Source of the DNA: Prorocentrum cordatum
Lineage: Eukaryota > Sar > Dinophyceae > Prorocentrales > Prorocentraceae
Reading direction: 5' to 3'
Assembly: GCA_963575745.1 (NCBI GenBank)
Contig: CAUYUJ010015273.1
Location: forward strand, 48,226 to 112,225
Length of the DNA stretch: 64,000 nucleotides
Shown one piece after another: positions 31,506 to 40,473 of this stretch. The notes beneath the pieces are model-generated. The model was not told the origin of the DNA and made no database searches. It saw only the letters and a program-made list of their open reading frames with translations. A program made the position numbers and the translations under genes. Positions within the stretch are counted from its first letter, which is position 1. Each line of letters begins with the position of its first letter.

Positions 31506-32089
31506 TGGGCCGAAGGCCGTTAGACACGCCCTTCAGGATTGGCCAGGCAGGCGTATCTGTAGACCGCCCCCTGGCCCAGGATTTTTCTGGCCAGGATCGG
31601 TGTGGGTGCACAAATGGTATCCCCCGACATGCGCCCGCTCCCGACATCTGTAGGCGTGTCAGATCCCTTCCTGGATGCAGTGGGACAGCCTCCGGATCCC
31701 AGCTAGAGGTGGATTCGTTACGAGGAGGGTGAGAAACACGTAAACAATTCGTCACTCCCCACCCCCCCGTGACTAAACAACTGAGCTGAACCCCGCCAGA
31801 AGGCCCTCGGGTAGAGTCCCGACCAAGAACTCCCGTCGCCTTCTTTTTCTTCTTCTTCTCCTCTTGCGCAGCGCCGCCATCGTTGTCGGCTGTGGTCTCC
31901 TGTCGGGCTCCCTCTCTTTCTCTCTCTGTCTCTCTCTTCGCAGCGCTGCGCATGTTCGGCTTGAGAGGGACGAGGGGGAGATGAGAGGGAAGGAGTGCGG
32001 GCAGACACGTGACTCACTGCACTGCACTGCGAGATCCCGTCCGCACCAGCGATGGCGCACGCCTACTTTTTTGTAGTTTCTTGATTCAT

Positions 32090-32884
<795 letters not shown>

Positions 32885-32890
<6 letters not shown>

Positions 32891-33012
32891 GGATTCCCCA
32901 TGTTTCTCCATATTTTCTGGGTTTCTGTGTTCCCCCCCACTGCCCATATTTTCCGATATTTTTCAGGGAATCGACGATTAATTGTGTCTTTGCGTTTTTT
33001 TCCTCCTCCTGA
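32885..33012 (-). mobile_element. Family B element, copy 2 (inverted)
   Basis: On the minus strand: CAGGAGGAGGAAAAAAACGC, AAAGACACAATTAATCGTCG, ATTCCCTGAAAAATATCGG, ATATGGGCAGTGGGGGGGAA and GGGGAATCCTTTTTATGTG. It matches the copies at 4.16, 50.68 and 60.04 kb. Confidence 0.8.
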
Positions 33013-33189
33013 AATTTGCACCAAGCGGCTACATGCGGACGAAGATGGGACGCACAGGGACATACTAATACTATATGTCCTCCTTGGAGGCGCACGTCCG
33101 ACCCGAACATGCAGTATACCCATCTTGTAGTACATCGTTTCCCGAGCGGTGTGGCCAGAAAGCGCCCGCCACGACGCATATACTATAGA

Positions 33190-33328
33190 ATTTCTCGGTG
33201 CGCGCGTCGCCCCCGGGGGGGGCGACGCACATATATATATATATATATATTATTATATATATATATCGCTCGTACATGAAGCGATATCTATGTGCGTCGC
33301 CCCCCCCCCGGGACGCACATACATACAC

Positions 33329-33363
<35 letters not shown>

Positions 33364-33365
33364 AG
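33190..33365. repeat. TA-rich palindromic region
   Basis: GGGGCGACGCACATA at about 33220-33234 and TATGTGCGTCGCCCC at about 33289-33303 are inverted, with TA repeats between. A second TA run ends near 33363. Likely hairpin-forming and non-coding. Confidence 0.7.
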
Positions 33366-33889
33366 TATGTCGGGGTGGCGCCGAGAACAGACAGATAACT
33401 GCCTGTGGTTTTTGCGCGATGGGCACACATCGAGCCAACGGCTCCCTTGTCAGAAGCGGCGGAGACGGCATTCTGACGACCACCCACAGTCTGGACGCTT
33501 TTTCACGATCCAGCTGCTGACAAGCGCCATCGGGGCTGGTTCAGTAGTCGTCCCGCCGCCGCACAAATGCTCTCCCACATCTGTCCGCTGTAGGCCACCA
33601 CGATCGTTTGTGACCGTGTGGCTTGTGACCGCATGAGAACCAGAGGGACGGAGATACATAATGATGGAGGGAGAAACGGAGACAGAAAGAGAAGGGGGGG
33701 CCACGGGTGGATCAAAAAGCTTTAACAAGAATGCTGAGAATGCTGAACAAGCCCTTGCCTGCCCAGAGGCCTGGCCAAGGTGGCAACGGTCATTATGGAT
33801 CGATCGCGTCGTAGGGAGGGGCGGCCTAACATGGGGCGATGCATACAGCAGGGGGCATCGAAACACGAGAAAGAGCGTGTTCTACCGCT

Positions 33890-34965
33890 GCTGGCGGAAA
33901 ACCGGGGGGGGCCACTGAGGGTTCCCAATCCGCCCCCCCCCCCCTCGAAAACCCGGGGGGGGTCACTACCGGTTCGAACCCCTCCCACCCCCAGTCCATC
34001 ATGAAAAGGGGGGGGATCACTACTGATTCGAACCCCCCCCCTCGAAAACCGGGGGGGGGTCACTACCGGTTCTAACCCCCCCCCATCGCCGCCAGCAAAC
34101 GATTCCCGCTCCTCGGGACAGTTGGACAATGGTGGGGATACTGGGACAGTGGTGGGAACGGTGGTGGTTGGGACAGTGGTGTGGGAACAGTGGGACAGTC
34201 GTGCGGACAGTGGTGGGGACGGTGGTGGTGGGGACAGTGGTGAGGGGACAGCGGGACAGTGGTGGGGACAGTGGGACAGTGGTGGGGACTGTGGGACGAT
34301 GGTGGGGACGGTGGTGGTGGGGACAGTGGTGTGGGGACAGTGGGAATGTGGTGGGGACAGTGGGACAGCGGTGAGGACAGTGGTGGTGGGCACAGTGGTG
34401 AGGTGGCGAGGACGGCGGTGGGACAATGGGACAGAGGTACAGTGGGGACAGTGGTGGGGACAGTGGTGGGAACAATGGGACAGCTCAGTGGGACAGCGGC
34501 GGGGACAGTGGGACAGTGGGGACAGTGGGACAGTGGTTGGGGCCGTGGGGAAAGTGGGGAGAGTGGGACCGTGGTGGGAACAGTGGTGGGGACAGTGGGG
34601 ACAATGCGAAAATGGTGGGGGCACTGGTGGGGACAGTGGGGACAGTGGTGGGAACAGTGGGGACCGTGGTGGTGAGGACAGTGGTGCTGGGGACAGCAAT
34701 GGGGGATGTGGTGCGGACGGTGGTAGGGACCCGGGTGTCGTTTGCCGGCGGTGAGCGTGGGGGGGGGAGGGGTTCGAACCGGTAGTGACCCCCCCGGTTT
34801 TCTGGAGGGGGGGAGGGGTTCGAACCGGTAGTGACCCCTCCTGGTTTTCTGGGTGGGGGGAGGGGTTCGAACATGTAGTGACTCCCCCGGTTTTCCGGAG
34901 GGGGGGGGGGGGTTCGAACCGGTATTGACCCTCCCCCCGGTTTTCCGGAAGTGGGGGGGGTTACG
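33890..34965. mobile_element. Foldback-like element with subrepeat-built inverted ends
   Basis: The left arm (about 33895-34106) holds several copies of a unit of about 45-60 bases: GAAAACCGGGGGGG, TCACTACCGGTTCGAACCCC, then C-rich. The right arm (about 34739-34950) holds four copies of the reverse complement: GGTTCGAACCGGTAGTGACC and CCCCGGTTTTC. The arms meet the core symmetrically (GCCAGCAAACG left, CGTTTGCCGGC right). The core 34125-34735 is a minisatellite. Long inverted ends made of tandem subrepeats are the hallmark of foldback transposons. Confidence 0.65.
34125..34735 (+). repeat. GGGACAGTGGT minisatellite
   Basis: About 600 bases of GTGGGGACAGTGGTGGGGAC-like words with 9-12 base periods, lying exactly between the two inverted arms of the foldback-like element. 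Confidence 0.95.
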
Positions 34966-35049
34966 GGGGGGGGTGTTTTGCCGTGGGGAAGGGGGGGGGG
35001 TTCCAGCAAGGGGAGCGATTTTCGGAGGGGGGGGAACCCTGGGTTCCGG

Positions 35050-35510
35050 AGGAAGGGGGGAATTTTCCACAGTAAAGCGGCGGTGGATCACGCTCTCTCA
35101 AACATGAACATGATAAACCTGTCGACCAACTATCTCGGGCCCCTCGGCCAAAACTGCTGCCCAGAGATTCTCAACCCTACTCTGAAGATGCCGACAAACC
35201 CACGGGTGACACTACCACCCAGGCAGCCCTCGGCTAAACCTGATACCCAAACATCCCTCCCTGCGACGACTAACATACCCATCACCCGCTGATAAGAACT
35301 ATTGCACCACCGGAGCAACCTCACGCCCAGGATACATCTGCACCGCTCCCCTGAGAAACTGAGATCCGAAAGCTGCGGCGAGCAGGTCGGTTGGTAAAAT
35401 CAACCTCGCAGGAAACAAACCACGGGCAGCGCGCCCGTGCACAGACCCCTTTGCCCGCGAGGTGTGGGTGACCCCCGCGAGAGAATGCCTACTCGGGGGC
35501 GCGCACACAT
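35050..35510. other. Unassigned
   Basis: Ordinary-looking mixed sequence between the foldback-like element and the palindrome at 35.5 kb. No domain or RNA gene is seen. Confidence 0.3.
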
Positions 35511-35515
35511 GGATT

Positions 35516-35561
35516 CGCGATCCATGGATTTGGCGCGCTGTCGCCAAATCCATGGATCGCG
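35516..35561. repeat. Perfect 20-bp inverted repeat, 6-base loop
   Basis: CGCGATCCATGGATTTGGCG at 35516-35535 is followed by CGCTGT and then its exact reverse complement at 35542-35561. No poly-T follows, so it is not a typical terminator. Confidence 0.95.
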
Positions 35562-35710
35562 GGAGGTGCCCTCGCCAAAATGCCGCGGGCGCCGCCTCGT
35601 CCGGCGGCGGAAACCCGCGATTTTGTTGTCCAATGGAAACGGGGCCCGTCGCCAATCCACGCCCCCTTGATCCATGTTGGCGATCGCCTGACACACGCAG
35701 AATCGGTGGA

Positions 35711-36034
35711 CTAGTCGGCCCCAAGGTGAGGAGTCGGCCCCGAGGAGCGGCCACCGTCCCCGGCAGAGCTGGGGCGAGGGTGCCGCTGATGAAAGGGCGG
35801 TGCCGCGCCCCAGCCCGCGGCCCCCGGCTCCTCCCGCGGGGCAGCCGGGGCGGCGTAGAAGGAGCTGCCGCCGTCGGTGGGCATCACCAGCTCCCCCATC
35901 AGCTTTTCCCCGTCCTGGCCGAGTGAGGGAGCGACGAGATCGACGACGCGGGTGACGGCGACGAGCGCTGATGTCCGCAGCCGGACGCGGGAGCGCGTGG
36001 GAGCGTGCACGGAAGCGGGTCCGGGGCTCGTCAA
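35711..36034 (-). CDS. Possible terminal exon, unknown protein
   Basis: Minus-strand open frame whose middle (VVDLVAPSLGQDGEKLMGEL, VMPTDGGSSFYAAPAAP) looks coding rather than repeat-derived; it ends with a stop at 35711. It lies 0.7 kb downstream of the IQ-motif gene on the same strand, separated by a Family G and a Family J element, so it may be that gene's last exon. Start and splice sites are not defined. No domain recognised. Confidence 0.35.
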   Translation of the reverse strand: MTSPGPASVHAPTRSRVRLRTSALVAVTRVVDLVAPSLGQDGEKLMGELVMPTDGGSSFYAAPAAPREEPGAAGWGAAPPFHQRHPRPSSAGDGGRSSGPTPHLGAD

Positions 36035-36104
36035 ATGATGCTCTTCAACATCATGCTCACTTCAACTGTCTGAGGACTCACCCGTCTGGCGACCCGAAAT
36101 CATC

Positions 36105-36265
36105 GCGATGATGTGAGTTCGCAGCTTTCGGCATCCGGGTGTCGCTGCCGTGCCCCAGGACCATCAAGCACTTGCTGGGGATGAAAAGCTGGTCCTGGGG
36201 AAGGGACTGAGGGCTCCTGGGGCGAGCGACTCGGAAAATATGAAGTCGTCGGGTCTGGGGAGGAG
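36105..36265 (+). mobile_element. Family G element, copy 3
   Basis: Reads AGGACCATCAAGCACTTGCT, GGGGATGAAAAGCTGGTCCT and GGGGAAGGGACTGAGGGCTC, parallel to GGACCGTCAAAAAACGACTC, AGGACGAAAAACCGGTCCAG and GGGTCGAGACCTC of copy 1. The ends are degraded. Confidence 0.5.
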
Positions 36266-36514
36266 GGAGGGGACGGGGTGGGCGCAGAAAGAACATAACA
36301 GTGATGAGATAGAACGGAGGAGGGGCGCTGGGCAGATTACAGTGCATACAGCAGACGAGGCACATCTGCCTCTCAACTATCAGCGCGTCTCGCTCTACAC
36401 ACCGACCGCCAGCCCACATCAGGGCTGATGAAGGGAATCGTCCTCTCCTGGTGGCCAGGACGTGCATTCGCGTTGCGAGGATACGTTTGGTGACGGTACC
36501 AGCTTCACACCTTC

Positions 36515-36625
36515 AACGAAGGCCAGACTCATCCTGGGGAAAAGGTCGGTGTAGACACCCTCCTGGCTTTTCCAGGGAAGGCATCTGCACCGACCCTGGG
36601 CCCGGGATCGGCCTGCCTCTGGGGC
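36515..36625 (+). mobile_element. Family J palindromic element, copy 2
   Basis: GCCAGACTCATCCTGG, GTCGGTGTAGACACCCTCCT, CCAGGGAAGGCATCTGCACC and GACCCTGGGCCC align with the minus strand of 18935-19045. Its inverted halves are GGTCGGTGTAGA-CACC and GGCATCTGCACCGACC. Confidence 0.6.
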
Positions 36626-36743
36626 AGGAGGAGGCGTATGGTCGACGCCGCCCTCCGACGGTGCGAGGATACGATGTGGCGAGCTCACGTTTCCCTCGAG
36701 CGTCATGACGCCCGGGTACCCGACGGCACCCGCGGCCGCGGTG

Positions 36744-37550
36744 CTATTCGCCGCGGGGCGCCGCGGGGCCGCCGCCAGCGGGGCCAGCGTCTTGCTGTGC
36801 CCCTGCGCCCCCCGATGCGCGGCCCGCCGCGCCGAGAGGGGCCCGCGCGCGGAGCCCAGGGCGCGCGGCAGGGGCCCCTCGGCCCTCGCCGGCGCCCTGG
36901 CGCCCCGGGCGCTGAGGGGCCGCGGCTCGCGGCGTGCGGCAGGGCCGGCGATGGGCGGCAGCGGGGCGGAGGAGCCCGGCCTGGCGGCGGCCGCGCGGCC
37001 CGCCGCCGCGCGGCGGGCGCCCGCGCGGGGCCGGCGCGGCCGCGAAGGGCTCGGCTGCGAGGCGGGCGGCGGCCGCCTCGGCCTCTTCGCCCGGCGCGCG
37101 CCGGGCGCCCTCGCGGGGCGTGGGCTCGCGGCCGGCGAGGGCGTGCCAGGGCTCGCGGCCGCAGAAGGGCGCGGCGTGGAGCAGCTCGTGATCCCGCACG
37201 TACCTCTTGCGCACCTCGAACGCCGCGGCGCGATCGCCGCTGGGCCACGCCAGGCCGTAGGCGTCCCAGAGGCGCACCACGGCCTCACAGAGGCGCGTGC
37301 TCTGTAGCTCGCTGCGTGGCACCAGCGGCACGGCGGCCCGGAGCGGCGCGCTGAAGGTGCAGAACCACAGCATCAAGGCCTGCCTGCGGGCGTGCTCCCT
37401 CGACCGGAACTTGAGCTCCACGAAGCGCAGCGTGCCGCCGCCGCCGGCCAGCACCCCCAGGGCGCCGTGGGCGCCCGCGCCGCCCGCCCTCGCGGCGAGC
37501 TGCATGGACGGCATGGTCGCGGTCACGATGTAGCTCTCCGTGGGCTCCGC
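36744..37550 (-). CDS. IQ-motif protein, third visible exon
   Basis: On the minus strand the exon starts after CCCTACAG with GCGGAGCCCACGG and codes AEPTESYIVTATMPSMQLAA, then LRFVELKFRSREHARRQALM, LWDAYGLAWPSGDRAAAFEV and RKRYVRDHELLHAAPF. Past about residue 130 it becomes Ala/Arg/Gly/Pro-rich low complexity until a stop at 36744; the true end may be earlier, by splicing. It joins the preceding exon in phase 0. The mixed composition and clean join support coding. No family recognised beyond the IQ motif in the first exon. Confidence 0.55.
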   Translation of the reverse strand, partial: AEPTESYIVTATMPSMQLAARAGGAGAHGALGVLAGGGGTLRFVELKFRSREHARRQALMLWFCTFSAPLRAAVPLVPRSELQSTRLCEAVVRLWDAYGLAWPSGDRAAAFEVRKRYVRDHELLHAAPFCGREPWHALAGREPTPREGARRAPGEEAEAAAARLAAEPFAAAPAPRGRPPRGGGPRGRRQAGLLRPAAAHRRPCRTPRAAAPQRPGRQGAGEGRGAPAARPGLRARAPLGAAGRASGGAGAQQDAGPAGGGPAAPRGE

Positions 37551-37708
37551 CTGTAGGGGACCATATGCGAACCCTACCCCTACCCCCACGATTTCTGAAG
37601 GGGAGGCTGGGGTTCACTTCGTTCGGGAGCTCACGAGCGAAGTGAACTCCACCCTCCCCCTTAAAAATCGTGGGGGTCAGGGGTAGGGTTCGCATGTGGC
37701 CCCCGAGC
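37551..37708 (-). mobile_element. Introner-like palindrome forming an intron
   Basis: A 158-base minus-strand intron (GC donor after CGCCAG, acceptor CTACAG). Almost all of it is an inverted repeat: plus-strand arm 37556-37625 (GGGGACCATATGCGAACCCT, ACCCCCACGATTTCTGAAGG, GGTTCACTTCGTTCG) and mirror arm 37634-37705, separated by about 8 bases. Removing it joins LTRGMPGCLRQ to AEPTESYIV in phase 0. Nothing but the element and a few edge bases lies in the intron. Confidence 0.8.
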
Positions 37709-37948
37709 CTGGCGCAGGCAGCCGGGCATGCCCCGCGTCAGCAGGTCGTGCACGCCCCGCACGCCCTCCAGCGACGCGTCGTCCGGGCCCAGCACCTCGG
37801 GGTCGCCCGCGGCGCCCCAGAGCCACGCGGGCAGGCCGCCCTCGCGCCGCCGCGCGCGGGCGCGGTGCTCCTGCCGGGCCGCGGGCGTGGGGGCGGGCCT
37901 GCCCAGGCCGCGGAGGTCCTCGCGCACCAGGGCCGGGCCGTCCGTGCC
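37709..37948 (-). CDS. IQ-motif protein, second visible exon
   Basis: 240 bases, 80 codons, starting after CTCCCAG with GGCACGGACGGC (GTDGPALVREDLRGLGRP). It includes a basic stretch (ARQEHRARARRREGG), LPAWLWGAAGDPEVLGPDDA and VRGVHDLLTRGMPGC, ending CLRQ before a GC donor. Both ends are in phase 0 with the neighbouring exons. The upstream intron holds a GGA/CCT microsatellite (37976-38133). Product unknown. Confidence 0.6.
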
Positions 37949-37975
37949 CTGGGAGGGATGCTGTTCCCCTCGCAG

Positions 37976-38133
37976 AGGAGGAGGAGGAGGAGGAGGAGGA
38001 GGAGGAGGAGGAGGAGGAGGGGAGGAGGAGGAGGAGGAGGAGGAGGAGGGGGGAGGGAGGAGGAGGCGGAGGAGGAGGAGGAGGAGGAGGAGGAGGAGGG
38101 AGGAGGGAGGAGGAGGAGGAGGAGGAGGAGGAG
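37976..38133 (+). repeat. (GGA)n microsatellite in an intron
   Basis: About 155 bases of GGA with few changes, lying in the intron between the first and second visible exons of the minus-strand IQ-motif gene. Confidence 0.95.
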
Positions 38134-38312
38134 TCAGGGCCACGTCCCAGAAAGAATCTCGAGCACCCAGGAAAAACGCATCGAGAAGCAGTGCCGGACG
38201 AGTGTCGCCTCCCGGGGCCCAGTGCGTGAAGAGTGTGCGGTTTCGGTGCTTTCCTGGTGCTCGAGGCTCTTCCTGGTGATCAAGGCTAAAAAGTAGGTTG
38301 GAACATCATGAC

Positions 38313-38534
38313 CTTGGAGTAGCCCCAGGCGAGGGACCGCTCGCGGACCATCGGAGAGTAGCGGTTCACGGAGTTGATCAGGTTCAGGGCTAGGAAGATG
38401 CGCTCCTCCATGTAGAGCACGGCACTCTTCACCGCGCCGACGTAGCGCAGCGCGCCCTCCAGCAGGTGGAAGCGGCGCCGCAGGAGGCTCCACCGCCAGG
38501 CTTGCTGGATGCAGACCGCGGCCCTGCGCAGAGC
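38313..38534 (-). CDS. IQ-motif protein, first visible exon
   Basis: Minus-strand exon of 74 codons after GCTGAG: ALRRAAVCIQQAWRWSLLRR then RFHLLEGALRYVGAVKSAVL, YMEERIFLALNLINSVNRYS and ERSLAWGYSK, ending in AAG before GTCATGATG (GT donor). CIQQAWRWSLLRR fits the IQ calmodulin-binding consensus (I-Q-x3-R-x4-R). The start of the gene is not seen: upstream there is a CT microsatellite and then LINE copy A in the opposite strand, which may sit in a further intron. Role unknown; calmodulin or light-chain binding is inferred from the motif. Confidence 0.6.
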
Positions 38535-38669
38535 CTCAGCCGCAGAGGACAGAGGATCACAAAAGCCACTAGGGTCACACGCCTCACAAGCCTGAGGGTC
38601 ACGAGGGCAGGAGGAGATCAGATGGAGAGCAAATCAGTACGACATGAAGTGGAGAGAAGCGAGCCTCCC

Positions 38670-39256
38670 CATCCTCCTCTTCCTCCGTCTCCTTCACCCT
38701 CCTCATCCTCATCCTCATCCTTATCCTCATCCTGACCTTCATCCTCGTCCTCCCTCCCTCATCATACTCCCTTTTCATTCACACCCCTCTCTTCCCTGTT
38801 CTTTCCTCCCCCTCCTCATCATCCCTCCCTCCTCCCTCCTCCCTCCTCCTCCCTCCCCTTCTCCCCCTCCTCCCCCTTCTTTCCCCCCCCTTCCACTCTC
38901 CCCCCACTTCCCCCTCTTCCCCCTCCTCCTCCTCCTCCCTCCTCTTTCCTCCTCACTCCTCCCCTCTCCACCCTCCTCCTCCTCCTCTACTCCTTCCTCC
39001 TCCTCCTCTTCCTCCTCCCTCCTCTCCTCCCTCCTCCTCCTCCCCCCTCATTCCTCCCCCTCCCCATCCTCCGCCTCCGCCTCATCCTACTACTCTCGTT
39101 CTCGTCCTCGTCCTCCTCCTCCTCCTCCTCATCCTTCCTCCTCCTCCTCCTCCTCCCTCATCCCCCCCCCCCTCCTCCTCATCCTCCTCCTCCTCCTCCT
39201 CCTCCTCCTCCTCCTCCTCCTCCTCCTCCTCCTCCTCCTCCTCCTCCTCCTCCTCC
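38670..39256 (+). repeat. (CTC)n-rich microsatellite
   Basis: About 590 bases of CCT/CTC/CATC words, pure CTC at the end (39177-39255). It lies directly upstream of LINE copy A. Confidence 0.95.
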
Positions 39257-39429
39257 CAAGCGTTGGCTCTGCAGGGCTGACCACACTCTCCTACGCCACC
39301 GTACAATAATTTAGCCCACACTGCTACCTCTTCGGCGCTCGTTCAGTCGAGGCAGCGTGTCTCTCTTGGTCTTTCACTTGCGTGAGTTGAGGGCCCACAG
39401 GGACAAGTGCAGCCTCGACCATCCGCATA

Positions 39430-40473
39430 ATGACTACGGCGCTGGAGAGGGTCAAGCACACATTGAGTATCCTGCAATTCAATCCCATGTACGCCAGTAC
39501 CTCTGACAGATTGCAGGGCGTCGCCGACTTATCACAGAACGCTGATTTTACTTATCTCAAGTCAACAGGTGTGCAGCGTTACGGACCAGCTGGTGTGGCT
39601 ACATGGCGTCGAGTGGGCACTAGATGGTGCCTGGATGCTGGCTGGTTCAGATCTCCACATAACAGTAAGTCTTGTGGCTGTTCTATGCTCCTCGGGCCGC
39701 ACATCAAGCGCAGCACGGTGGTACAAACATCTGTGTGTCGAATTCCTGGCCGAGGTGTTGCTCTGCGTGCACGCTGTAAGCATTCTGATGTGGCTGTGGT
39801 TTCAATTTACTTTCCCCCAGTTCCTGCGAAGGCTTGTCATTTCAAGGCTTATTATCAGACGTGTGATTATCTAATGACATGATTACGGTCATTGCCTTTC
39901 TGGAGCGTGCATCGAGTTTTCCCAATCATCTGCGCCGACCTTAACTCGGGCTTTGGGCTCACGCGATTAGAAGGTTCGGAACTTTGGCGACCCATAGAGA
40001 GCACAGCGGTTGGACCTCACCACGACAAAGTACGACAGAGATATTCAGCAAAGGTCCTCCTCCCGTTCCTGGGCATGCTCGATATGACGGTGCTCAACAC
40101 CTACCGTGGATATGGCGCTACATACGTCAACAACAAAGGGCAAGGCAATCAACTGGACTACATCATCGTCCCGAGGTGTTCGTTATCTCAGACTCTCACG
40201 GCTGGGCCGCTACGACGTATGGGCAGATCATTACAGGTCATGGCGGCTCACACGCCTCGAGACCACATCCCAATTCACGCTCGACTTGCATATTCGTTTA
40301 CGGACACACTTGGATTACCGACGGCAGTTTCTGACCATCCGCAGCTGGGCTTTGTGCAGACTGTACACCGCTGGAACAGAGATGCCCTTATGGACGGACT
40401 ACGCCGAGGTACCCACAGAATGGAATTTCTTCGAAAGGTCGGACAACGGATTTCTGACGAAATGGATGAGTGA
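39430..40473 (+). pseudogene. LINE copy A: apurinic endonuclease-like domain
   Basis: ATG at 39430. One reading frame spans the region with a TGA at 39880, which aligns with a Trp of copy B (LLRDW), and a second TGA at 40471. Domain boxes: VAVVSIYFPPVP, ICADLNSGFG (GDxN box with Ala for Gly), YGATYVNNKGQGNQLDYIIV and HTPRDHIPIHARL (the final DH box). An intact version would nick the insertion target and be part of the LINE polyprotein. The nonsense codons make it a pseudogene. Confidence 0.75.

Noticed and set aside
33960-34950. GGTTCGAACC words resembling a tRNA T-loop or B box
   Set aside because: They are part of a palindromic subrepeat repeated in both arms of the foldback-like element; no acceptor stem, D arm or anticodon arm can be folded around them.
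39820-39900. Possible intron between the two halves of the copy A endonuclease
   Set aside because: Both halves are in the same frame separated by a single TGA that aligns with Trp in copy B; a point mutation is simpler.
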